This document shows, piece after piece, positions 1 through 7,498 of a DNA stretch of 64,000 nucleotides; the stretch's first letter is position 1; each line of letters begins with the position of its first letter. Source of the DNA: JAWPMT01 sp965215825 (lineage in GTDB: Bacteria > Bacteroidota > Bacteroidia > Cytophagales > Cyclobacteriaceae); NCBI GenBank assembly GCA_965215825.1, contig CBDCEM010000003.1, positions 2,914,001 to 2,978,000 of the forward strand, written 5' to 3'. A program made the position numbers and the translations under genes. The notes below the pieces were generated by a model. That model was not told where the DNA came from, ran no database searches, and worked only from the letters and a program-made list of their open reading frames with translations.

Positions 1-726
1 ATCGATGATGGTCCGGAAATCCCTTACAGAGAACCATTTGAATTACCTAAATCAAAAGGCAAGCACATTATCGAATATTACGCCACGGATAAGGTAAACA
101 ATAACTTCAAATCACTATTTGACGAAAGTACCAGTGGTCGTGAGTCGCTTGATATTGATGTAGAGGCTCCGGAGATAGATTTCGACTTTGCTGGTGATCA
201 GTTTTTCTCAAGGGATACGGCTTTCATCACAAGCAAGACAGATATTGGCCTGAGTGCGATCGATGCTGATGCAGGAGTAAAGGCTGTTGGTTATAAGATC
301 AACGGAGGTAAGGGAGAAGTTTACGATCAGCCTTTTCATTTGCTGGAAGAAGGAACGTATGTGGTAGATTTCTACGGCACCGACCAGGTAAATAACAGAA
401 ATAGCAAAACATTCTTCTTTACAGTGGATAATACAGGTCCCAGGATCGAGCAAATTCTGAGTATGGAGCCTGTGGGTAGCATTTCGTTGAACGATCAGCC
501 TGATCCCCTATCTGTTTACTCCAAGGGAGTTAAGCTCTATCTTGCGGCTACAGATGCAATCATTGATACCGATGCCATCTATTACAGTCTCAATGGCGGT
601 GAAGAAAAACGTTACACTGAGCCTGTGGAGATAAATACACTGGGAATTGTTTCCTATAAAATCCGTGCCACGGATAAACTTGGTAACACTTCCACCACAG
701 ATACCTTTGAAATCTTCGTGAAATAG
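1..726 (+). CDS. C-terminal part of a repeat protein with OmpL47/Ig-like modules (partial)
   Basis: The reading frame is open at the left edge, so only the last 241 residues are visible. They contain three related modules about 97 residues apart. Each ends in a pattern of an aromatic residue, EP/QP, a short loop with Gly, then a strand followed by a TDKVNN-like turn (about residues 7-33, 108-132 and 204-230). This resembles the OmpL47-type beta domain found in repeated arrays in bacterial surface proteins. The visible part has no catalytic motif and no sorting domain, and the chain stops directly after the last module. It is probably extracytoplasmic, but the signal peptide would lie outside the window. 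The function is unknown. Confidence 0.8.
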   Translation: MDDGPEIPYREPFELPKSKGKHIIEYYATDKVNNNFKSLFDESTSGRESLDIDVEAPEIDFDFAGDQFFSRDTAFITSKTDIGLSAIDADAGVKAVGYKINGGKGEVYDQPFHLLEEGTYVVDFYGTDQVNNRNSKTFFFTVDNTGPRIEQILSMEPVGSISLNDQPDPLSVYSKGVKLYLAATDAIIDTDAIYYSLNGGEEKRYTEPVEINTLGIVSYKIRATDKLGNTSTTDTFEIFVK

Positions 727-738
727 AAACGAGTTTAA

Positions 739-2031
739 TTACCTGCGAGATCTGTTCTCAATAAGCTCATATACATAATCCTGAATCATCGGTCTGATTC
801 TCAGCTCATAGATCATGGTCTGCTTTCGAGTAGGAAATACGCGATTGCTCAGAAAAACAAAAACCAGGTCATGATCAGGATCCGCCCAAATCAGCGGTCC
901 GGTATATCCACTGTGACCATAGCTTCTTGCACTTGCCCGAATTGACACGTTGCTACGATCACTTTCATTGCTTAACGTGGGCATATCAAAACCTAGGCCT
1001 CGTCGGTTGTTGTTATTTGGGTATTGCACTGTCGTGAAAAGATCAACCGTTTGTTGTTTTAAATAAACCTCGCCTTTGTAATTACCCCGATTTAAGAGCA
1101 TCGTCCATATTTTTCCCACATCTGCGGCGTTTGAAAACAGTCCGGCATTACCAGAAACACCTCGCATCATGATCGCCCCTTCATCATGTACATAACCATG
1201 AATGGGAACTTCCCGAAAAAACGTATCTATCTCCGTGGGAACTATCTGAGATAAAGGAAACCTGTCCAAAGGGTTGAATCCGAGACTGTTAGCTCCCATG
1301 GGTTGATAGAAGTTTTCGTTCAAATACACGTCAAATGACTTTCCTGTCAGCTGAAAAACCAATTCTGGCACCAGATAAAAAAACAATCCTGAATATCGAT
1401 ATACTTTTTCATCGCTTAATTCAGCCTTCCTGATGAATCGTTTGATCCTTTTATAAAAATCGTTTCGGAGATACTTTTCGTCAGCAAGTTTGAAATCATA
1501 GCGATCACTTTTTTCAGTAGCAACCCATTTCTTCTTCAGGCTTCCCTTTTTGTTCCTGATTTCTTGATGGTACGGAATCCATGGTCGCCAACCCGCCTGA
1601 TGAGCAAGCAATTCTCTGAAAGTAGACTTCCCTCGCTTATTACCACGTAGAAAATTGAAATACTTAGCAATAGGATCATCTAACTGGATCAGATCGTCTT
1701 CATACAGCTTCATCATTGCCAGAGTAGCCGCTGTAACCTTTGTCACTGAAGCTAAATCATACAAGTGATCTCGTTCAACTTTCACAAGGCTATCGTACGT
1801 ATGGTGGCCATATGCTTTGTGAATAAGCACAGAACCTTTGTGAGCAACGAATAAAACCGCTCCTGGGAATGCCATTTTCTCAATTCCACCCGCTAAAACA
1901 CTGTCGATTTTATCAATTCCGAAATTAACTGGGGGTTGATTTTGAGCGATTGAAAAAAGTGAAGAAACCAGTATTGTAACCAGAACTATCACGTATTTCA
2001 GACCCTTTTGCATCGTAAGTTTGCGCTTCAT
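739..2031 (-). CDS. Secreted serine hydrolase, beta-lactamase/PBP-like family
   Basis: A hydrophobic N-terminal segment ending near FSIAQ (about residue 30) looks like a signal peptide. The class C beta-lactamase fold signature is present: S95-V-T-K98 as the SxxK nucleophile motif, Y213-S-G as the second motif, and an HSG motif near the C-terminus. These enzymes act on peptides, esters or peptidoglycan fragments, and the substrate cannot be read from sequence. The ATG at 2031 lies only 11 bp from the divergent serine gene. An in-frame ATG at 2013 gives an equally good signal peptide and would leave room for the promoter of the neighbour, so it may be the true start. Confidence 0.88.
   Translation of the reverse strand: MKRKLTMQKGLKYVIVLVTILVSSLFSIAQNQPPVNFGIDKIDSVLAGGIEKMAFPGAVLFVAHKGSVLIHKAYGHHTYDSLVKVERDHLYDLASVTKVTAATLAMMKLYEDDLIQLDDPIAKYFNFLRGNKRGKSTFRELLAHQAGWRPWIPYHQEIRNKKGSLKKKWVATEKSDRYDFKLADEKYLRNDFYKRIKRFIRKAELSDEKVYRYSGLFFYLVPELVFQLTGKSFDVYLNENFYQPMGANSLGFNPLDRFPLSQIVPTEIDTFFREVPIHGYVHDEGAIMMRGVSGNAGLFSNAADVGKIWTMLLNRGNYKGEVYLKQQTVDLFTTVQYPNNNNRRGLGFDMPTLSNESDRSNVSIRASARSYGHSGYTGPLIWADPDHDLVFVFLSNRVFPTRKQTMIYELRIRPMIQDYVYELIENRSRR
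2016..2023 (+). promoter_or_regulatory. Candidate -7 element (TAAGTTTG) for the serBA fusion gene
   Basis: A perfect match to the Bacteroidota TAnnTTTG -7 element lies 19 bp before the ATG at 2043, inside the first codons of the longer form of the divergent hydrolase. No convincing -33 TTG is seen at the usual 19-21 bp spacing. Confidence 0.35.
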
Positions 2032-2042
2032 CTGACGAACCT

Positions 2043-3935
2043 ATGCAAAATTCCAAATATTTTATCATCGATTTCGACAGTACGTTTACAAAAGTGGAAG
2101 CACTCGACGTATTAGGAGAAATATCTTTGGATGGCAAGCCTCATCGACAGGAAGCCCTGGACCGGATCAAGGAAGTAACAGATCTGGGAATGGATGGACA
2201 ACTGTCCTTCCGGGAATCGTTAGAGGAACGAATCAAGTTATTAGATGCACATCGTGATAACCTCCCGGTTCTGGTAACAAGATTAACGACGCAGGTATCG
2301 AAATCTTTCAAAAGAAATAAAGAGTTTCTGAAAACATATGCTGAGCAAATATTCATTCTTAGCAATGGTTTCAAAGATTTCATCATTCCTATTGTCGGGA
2401 AATACGGAATCCCCGCTAAAAATGTATTTGCCAATGATTTTGAATATAATGAAGGCGGAAAAATTATCGGATTTGATAGAGAAAACATACTTTCATCCAA
2501 TGGAGGGAAACCTAAACAAATTGCGAAGCTTAATTTAAAGGGTGAAGTTTTTGTTTTGGGTGACGGTTACACGGACTATGAGATTAAAAAAGCCGGACTT
2601 GCTAACAAGTTTTACGCGTTTATTGAAAATGTACGACGTGAAAACGTATTGGAAAATGCAGATCATATCGCCCCTACTCTTGATGAAGTACTATATGTGA
2701 ACAAAATGGAACGAGCACTTTCTTATCCCAAGAACCGAATCAAAGTTCTCTTGTTGGAAAACATACACGCCGATGGTGTGGAGAAACTGAAAGAAGAAGG
2801 TTATCAAGTTGAAATTCATCCGGCAGGAATGACCGAACTCGAACTATGTGAAGCTGTCAAAGACGTTTCTATTTTAGGTATACGCTCCAAAACACTAGTC
2901 ACTCGAAAAGTAATTGAGTCCGCAAAGCGGCTTCATGCTATCGGTGCCTTCTGCATCGGCACCAATCAAATTGATCTCGATGCTTGTCAGGAGCTTGGTG
3001 TAGCTGTTTTCAACGCTCCGTTCAGTAACACAAGATCCGTAGTAGAATTGGCAATTGCTGAAATGATCTTATTGATGCGCAATATCCCAGACAAAGCCAC
3101 TGCCATGCATGAAGGTAAATGGGATAAGTCTGCGAAGAATAGTTACGAAATTCGGGGTAAAAAGCTCGGAATCATCGGCTACGGAAATATCGGATCTCAA
3201 CTTTCAGTATTGGCTGAGGCGCTGGGCATGAAGGTCCAATATTATGACCTGGAAGAAAAACTCGCACTGGGAAATGCGCATAGATGTAAGACGCTCTTTG
3301 AATTACTAAGTTCTTCGGATGTCATTTCACTACATGTGGATGGACGTTCTGAAAACGGTGAATTCATCGGTGAGAAGGAGTTTAGCATCATGAAAGAAGG
3401 AGTAATTTTCCTCAATCTGGCCAGAGGGCCTGTTGTTGATATTCAGGCACTAAAGAAATACATCGATCTGGGACGAATAAGAGGGGTCGGTATTGATGTA
3501 TTCCCAGAAGAACCTCTCAGTAATCAAGATGAATTCATTTCTGATTTGCGCGGTGTTCCCAATATAATCATGACTCCTCATATTGGTGGAAGTACAACAG
3601 AAGCGCAGGAAAACATTGCCGACTTTGTCCCTACCCGAATTATGGAGTACATCAATACAGGCTCTACTTCCAACAGTGTCAATTTCCCGAACATCGTATT
3701 GCCCACGTTCCAAAATGCACACAGATTTATACATATACATTTGAATGAACCGGGAGTTTTAGCAGAAATCAACCAGGTACTGGCGAATCATTCATTAAAT
3801 ATTGTTGGCCAATATTTGAAGACAAATGAAAGAATTGGGTACGTTATCACCGATATCGACAAGAACTATGATGAAACAGTGATTGAAGATTTGAAAAAAA
3901 TCAATGGAACTATCAAATTCCGGGTACTCTATTAG
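2043..3935 (+). CDS. serA: Fused phosphoserine phosphatase (SerB) - phosphoglycerate dehydrogenase (SerA)
   Basis: One 630-residue chain carries two enzymes of serine biosynthesis. Residues 1-220 are a HAD phosphatase with D10-F-D12-S-T14 (nucleophile motif) and GDGYTD at 173-178, as in SerB. Residues 232-550 are a D-3-phosphoglycerate dehydrogenase with the NAD motif G379-Y-G-N-I-G384 and catalytic R461, E490 and H513. Residues 560-630 are an ACT domain, the usual site of serine feedback. The chain would therefore catalyse the first and the last step of the pathway, while SerC (4626-5693) supplies the middle step. The start follows a TAnnTTTG element at 2016. The domain assignment is firm. 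That both halves are active is inferred from intact motifs. Confidence 0.95.
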   Translation: MQNSKYFIIDFDSTFTKVEALDVLGEISLDGKPHRQEALDRIKEVTDLGMDGQLSFRESLEERIKLLDAHRDNLPVLVTRLTTQVSKSFKRNKEFLKTYAEQIFILSNGFKDFIIPIVGKYGIPAKNVFANDFEYNEGGKIIGFDRENILSSNGGKPKQIAKLNLKGEVFVLGDGYTDYEIKKAGLANKFYAFIENVRRENVLENADHIAPTLDEVLYVNKMERALSYPKNRIKVLLLENIHADGVEKLKEEGYQVEIHPAGMTELELCEAVKDVSILGIRSKTLVTRKVIESAKRLHAIGAFCIGTNQIDLDACQELGVAVFNAPFSNTRSVVELAIAEMILLMRNIPDKATAMHEGKWDKSAKNSYEIRGKKLGIIGYGNIGSQLSVLAEALGMKVQYYDLEEKLALGNAHRCKTLFELLSSSDVISLHVDGRSENGEFIGEKEFSIMKEGVIFLNLARGPVVDIQALKKYIDLGRIRGVGIDVFPEEPLSNQDEFISDLRGVPNIIMTPHIGGSTTEAQENIADFVPTRIMEYINTGSTSNSVNFPNIVLPTFQNAHRFIHIHLNEPGVLAEINQVLANHSLNIVGQYLKTNERIGYVITDIDKNYDETVIEDLKKINGTIKFRVLY

Positions 3936-4012
3936 TATTTTTGTTAAACACCAGTTGAAAAATTAAGAATTATCAGGATTCGATAAATGAATAGAGATAT
4001 ATTTACAAGGTT

Positions 4013-4411
4013 ATGACGGACCACCGCTCCACGTCACCATACTGGCAACCATTGACTAATCTTAAGCAATTTGATGAGATCCTTCAAAGGTCGAAATCGA
4101 AGCCCGCATTGATATTGAAATACCACCCTAATACCGGTGAAAGCGAAACTATCAAGAAATCATTAGATCAGAACTGGACACTGGGTCCGGCTGAACTGGA
4201 TATGTATCTGGTTGATGTCAGTAGAGACGCTAAGATATCTCACGTAGTAACTGAAGTTGCTGGGGTTGATAACGAATTCCCGCAAGTTCTGCTTTTCGCA
4301 GATGGGGTGACCATGTACGATGAGTCGCATGAGTTGATCAATGTGAAGAAAATCAAAATTGCTTTAAAAATTATCAACAGAACGTTTAAATGGATGGAGA
4401 CGAGGGTATAA
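4013..4411 (+). CDS. ytxJ: YtxJ-like (DUF2847) thioredoxin-fold protein lacking cysteine
   Basis: The 132-residue protein follows the YtxJ plan: an N-terminal W-x-x-L/Q-F-D-E-I segment, a KPALILKY strand, a middle YLVDVSRD strand, and a P-Q-V-L-L-F strand after a cis-Pro-like FPQ. YtxJ is linked to bacillithiol redox work and is normally recognised by a Cys after the first strand. Here that position reads PNTGES and the whole protein has no cysteine, so it cannot do thiol chemistry itself. It sits 77 bp after the serBA fusion and upstream of serC, which suggests co-transcription. Bacillithiol contains cysteine made from serine, so the link is plausible but inferred. Family assignment is moderate. 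Confidence 0.7.
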   Translation: MTDHRSTSPYWQPLTNLKQFDEILQRSKSKPALILKYHPNTGESETIKKSLDQNWTLGPAELDMYLVDVSRDAKISHVVTEVAGVDNEFPQVLLFADGVTMYDESHELINVKKIKIALKIINRTFKWMETRV

Positions 4412-4414
4412 AAA

Positions 4415-4590
4415 GCCCCCCGTCCGTTTCTAAACCTGTTTAAATCAGGATTTGAGTCATCCAACCACATCAACCCTCCACTGTTATCCTTTTTTCACAA
4501 AGGTCCTTACGGATGAGGCCCGGTTTTAATAGCCGATCAACTCGGTTTAGTAATAAGTGTTAGGTTTAAAAACTTATCACGGGGGGAATG
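4415..4590 (+). ncRNA. Candidate structured leader of serC closed by a long-range GC stem
   Basis: CCCCCCGT at 4416-4423 pairs perfectly with ACGGGGGG at 4579-4586, 155 nt later. Inside are several small hairpins: CCTG/CAGG around 4435-4449, GGAT/ATCC around 4448-4462, and CCGA/TCGG around 4533-4545. The closing strand lies about 40 nt before the serC ATG. This is a 214 bp gap in AT-rich DNA, so a C6/G6 pair is notable. It does not match any riboswitch class I can recognise. It could also simply be a terminator arm for the upstream gene plus chance pairing. Confidence 0.35.
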
Positions 4591-4625
4591 AACTTCAAAA
4601 GTAGATATAGTCTTTATAGATAAAA

Positions 4626-5693
4626 ATGGGAAAGCATATATATTTCACTCCGGGACCATCTCAACTTTATCACACTTACGATTATCACTTGCGTAAAGCG
4701 CTCAACGAAGAAATTGGAAGTATTTCACATCGCAGTGCGACATTTCAGAAAATATATGAAACCACAGAAGAAGCATTAACGGAGCTTTTGGAGATTCCTG
4801 AAGGCTTTAAAATGCTATTCTTATCTTCAGCAACAGATATTTGGGAACGAATCATCCAAAATTTGGTTATCGAACAATCTCACCACTTCGTCAATGGGGC
4901 GTTTTCCAAAAGGTTTTACGACTTTGCCATCGATCTTGGAAAACGGAGCACCCAGGAAGTCGCTGATCCAGGACAAGAATTTACTTCTTTCGACATCCCA
5001 AAGGGAACTGAACTCATAGGTATCACCCAAAATGAGACCAGTACCGGTTATGCCTTTGACCTAAATCAATTGAAAAAGATTCGTGAGAATAATCCAGATG
5101 CATTAATTAGTTTGGATGTTGTCAGTTCTATTCCAGCCGTCCCTACCCCATTCGATCTACTTGACACAACGTACTTTTCCGTACAAAAATCATTTGGAAT
5201 GCCGGCCGGTTTAGGTGTTTGGATCATTAATGAGAAAGCGATTGAAAGAGCGCTGGCCCTGGAAAGCTCGATTGCAACAGGCACTTATCGCAAATTAAGC
5301 GCATTAGTAAAGTCAGCCGAAAAGAAACAAACTCCAGAAACACCCAATGTGGTTGCTATTTACATTCTTGGCAAAATCGCTCAAGACATGAATGCCAGAG
5401 GCATCAAAATGATTAGGAATGAAACCATTTATAAGAGCACTGTTTTGTACCAGACCCTGGAGTCCAGTGAACAGTTTTCACCTTTTGTAGCAGATAAGAA
5501 AAATCGTTCTAAAACCGTAATCGTTACAGAGACTGCTGATCAATCACATATCCTCGAAGATTTAGAAAAGAAGAAAATCATTCTTGGCAAGGGGTACGGG
5601 TCTTATAAAAATGCTCATTTACGCATAGCAAACTTTCCTGCCCATTCAAAAGAGCAGGTAGAGATGTTGTGCGACCGGTTGGCCGCCTATTGA
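4626..5693 (+). CDS. serC: Phosphoserine aminotransferase
   Basis: A class V PLP-dependent aminotransferase of 355 residues, full length for the Bacteroidota SerC. The N-terminal FTPGPSQ motif, ISHRS at residues 33-37 and the PLP lysine in SVQK188SFG are all present, and the C-terminal LRIANF segment fits the family. It converts 3-phosphohydroxypyruvate to phosphoserine with glutamate as amino donor, between the two reactions of the fused SerB-SerA enzyme upstream. A 214 bp leader with possible RNA structure separates it from the YtxJ-like gene, so it may have its own control. The ATG at 4626 is the only start consistent with the family N-terminus. Confidence 0.95.
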   Translation: MGKHIYFTPGPSQLYHTYDYHLRKALNEEIGSISHRSATFQKIYETTEEALTELLEIPEGFKMLFLSSATDIWERIIQNLVIEQSHHFVNGAFSKRFYDFAIDLGKRSTQEVADPGQEFTSFDIPKGTELIGITQNETSTGYAFDLNQLKKIRENNPDALISLDVVSSIPAVPTPFDLLDTTYFSVQKSFGMPAGLGVWIINEKAIERALALESSIATGTYRKLSALVKSAEKKQTPETPNVVAIYILGKIAQDMNARGIKMIRNETIYKSTVLYQTLESSEQFSPFVADKKNRSKTVIVTETADQSHILEDLEKKKIILGKGYGSYKNAHLRIANFPAHSKEQVEMLCDRLAAY

Positions 5694-5800
5694 TCTACCG
5701 TAGTAAATTTTGAAGAGTACACAAATCACTTTAAATTAAGAGCTAGAGAAAAGAGATAGTTGCACTTTTCCCTAGATTGTTTTGAACTTTTTAAAGTATC

Positions 5801-5835
5801 ATCACACTTTAAAAAGGTAATGTGATTTAATTTTG
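5801..5835 (+). promoter_or_regulatory. Candidate operator half-sites and -7 element before the usp gene
   Basis: ATCACA at 5801-5806 and TGTGAT at 5821-5826 form a 6 bp inverted repeat with a 14 bp spacer. A perfect TAnnTTTG -7 element (TAATTTTG, 5828-5835) follows directly, 25 bp before the ATG. A binding site that overlaps the promoter is plausible. The regulator is not known. Confidence 0.35.
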
Positions 5836-5860
5836 CGGCTTAATGTTATACCGCCTTTAG

Positions 5861-6781
5861 ATGTACAAATTCAATAAAATCCTCGTAGGTCTGGATCAAA
5901 GTGACATGGATTATGAATTAATCGATGCTGCTTGCAAAATGTGTCAACTTTCTGATTCGAAGGAAGTGTATTTCATGAACCTGATCAGAGATTTCCACAT
6001 GCCAGAAGAGGTATTGAAGGAATTTCCTGACTTACTGGAAAAAGCAATCAAAGAACGAGAAGAAGCCATTCGCGAAGCTGTGGATGAGCAATTCAGCTGC
6101 CCTCAGGTAAAAGTGACTTATGTAATCAAACAAGGTCAGCCTACTAAGGAAATCATGAAGTTCTCCCAGAAGGAAAAGGTGGACCTGATCATTTTGGGTA
6201 GAAAAAACGAAAAAGAGAACGGAGGCATCATCATTAGTCGGGTAGCCCGCCGGGCTGGATGTTCACTATTGGTTTTACCAAAGGGGCACACTATAGATTT
6301 TGACAAAATCCTGGTTCCCAGTGATTTTTCAGACTATTCGCAGATCGCAATGGAAAAAGCGATTGAGATCTCCGAAGCCCTGGAGAAAAAACCTGAGGTG
6401 ACCGTTCAAAATGTATATCAGGTGCCTAGCGGCTATCACTATACAGGCAAGACTTACGAGGAATTCGCAGTGGTCATGGAAGAACATGCAAGAAAAGACT
6501 TTGCCAAGTTTACGGCCAATATGAATATCTCTAACCTCAACCTGAACACAACTTATACCCTGGACAAAGATGAGGATGTAATTGGCTATGTCTATAAAGA
6601 GGCAAAAGCTCAAAAATCAAAATTGATCATCATTGGAGCCAAGGGTCGAACAGCCACAACCGCACTTTTCATTGGAAGTAAAGCTGAGTCACTGATCCAG
6701 ATAGATTCTGATATTCCTTTATTAGTAGTTCGACCGAAAGGAAAGAAAGCAGGACTGATCGAATACTTACAGGAACTTTAA
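5861..6781 (+). CDS. Tandem universal stress protein (UspA family)
   Basis: The 306-residue cytoplasmic protein has two Usp domains, about 1-142 and 147-295. Both begin with a hydrophobic strand (KILVGLDQS, KILVPSDFS). The first carries LIILGRKN followed by RAGCSLLVLPKG, the second LIIIGAKGR followed by SDIPLLVVRPKG. The second domain has G-x-K-G-R then the G-S-K-A-E-S stretch near the usual nucleotide-binding loop. In the first domain the loop is altered (GRKNEKENGG). Usp proteins respond to starvation and energy stress, and this one probably binds ATP or AMP through its second half. It overlaps the convergent MarR gene by 4 bp. Confidence 0.9.
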   Translation: MYKFNKILVGLDQSDMDYELIDAACKMCQLSDSKEVYFMNLIRDFHMPEEVLKEFPDLLEKAIKEREEAIREAVDEQFSCPQVKVTYVIKQGQPTKEIMKFSQKEKVDLIILGRKNEKENGGIIISRVARRAGCSLLVLPKGHTIDFDKILVPSDFSDYSQIAMEKAIEISEALEKKPEVTVQNVYQVPSGYHYTGKTYEEFAVVMEEHARKDFAKFTANMNISNLNLNTTYTLDKDEDVIGYVYKEAKAQKSKLIIIGAKGRTATTALFIGSKAESLIQIDSDIPLLVVRPKGKKAGLIEYLQEL

Positions 6782-7233
6782 TAAGACGCGCGCATTTTAT
6801 CAAGGAGTCGACTCAATTCTTCGCATTCTTGTTCACTAAGGTGGTTATTCTCCTGTTCGATGGATTCCATTTTCATATCCATTTCTTCTAGAAGTTTAAG
6901 GCCCTGTTCAGAGATATAGACATCCACTGCTCTTCTATCGGAAGGGCATTGTTTTCTGATCACCAATCCCTTCACTTCCAATTTATCTACTATTCTGGAA
7001 GCATTACTGCTTTTATCAAGCATTCGCTCAATGAGTAAGTTTACTGTTGAAGCCTTGGGGAATTGTCCTCTCAAAATTCGAAGTATATTAAATTGAGGGG
7101 TTGTTATACCGTATGATTTGAATATTTCCTGACTTTGCTGGCTTAACCAATTATTTGTGTAAATAATATTGATCATCGCCTTACTATACGCTGACTTGAA
7201 CTCTTTCTGTTTTATATCCTCGTTTATTGACAT
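6778..7233 (-). CDS. MarR-family transcriptional regulator
   Basis: The 151-residue protein is of the usual MarR size. A helical dimerisation N-terminus is followed by the winged helix: the ITTPQFNILRIL helix, the NLLIERMLDKSSNASRIVDKLEVKGLV recognition region (about residues 65-93), and a wing with R-K-Q-C-P-S-D-R-R-A-V-D-V, the DxR signature of the family. One cysteine lies in the wing. MarR proteins repress their own and adjacent genes until released by a ligand or an oxidant. Direct repeats just upstream (7252-7275) are a candidate autoregulatory site. It converges on the stress protein gene with a 4 bp overlap. Confidence 0.9.
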   Translation of the reverse strand: MSINEDIKQKEFKSAYSKAMINIIYTNNWLSQQSQEIFKSYGITTPQFNILRILRGQFPKASTVNLLIERMLDKSSNASRIVDKLEVKGLVIRKQCPSDRRAVDVYISEQGLKLLEEMDMKMESIEQENNHLSEQECEELSRLLDKMRASY

Positions 7234-7251
7234 TTCAAGTAGTTTACAACA

Positions 7252-7275
7252 ACATTTAATGTAACGACATTTAAT
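7252..7275. promoter_or_regulatory. Candidate MarR operator: repeated ACATTTAAT
   Basis: ACATTTAAT occurs at 7252-7260 and again at 7267-7275, 15 bp apart. The first copy extends to ACATTTAATGT, an odd-centred dyad. The site is 19-42 bp upstream of the MarR start at 7233, where an autoregulatory operator would be expected. Confidence 0.35.
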
Positions 7276-7498
7276 TGAAATAGTTCCGGGAAAGCCGGGT
7301 CTTTGTTTACAATCACTCAGTCCGTTAAATTAACCTTTCCTAAAAAACACAGATACAAGTTTAAACGACCACATTTCGATCCTTCAAAACTCTCAAACGT
7401 TATGAAAAGATTCATTATTCTCTATCTTCTTCTTAGCCATGTACAGTGAACCCCACAAAACAGGCACCCTGTATATCTAAAAAATCAATATCCCGAAC

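Noticed and set aside
423..432. DnaA-box-like GTGGATAA in the first gene
   Set aside because: One mismatch and inside a coding region, so it carries no weight compared with the two perfect boxes at 55888 and 56028.
4415..4590. Interpretation of the serC leader as a small MITE with GC ends
   Set aside because: No target-site duplication flanks the CCCCCCGT/ACGGGGGG ends and no second copy was seen.
7402..7449. Mini ORF of 15 codons with a hydrophobic start before the amidohydrolase gene
   Set aside because: Too short and without a partner. It could be a decayed signal sequence, but nothing supports translation.
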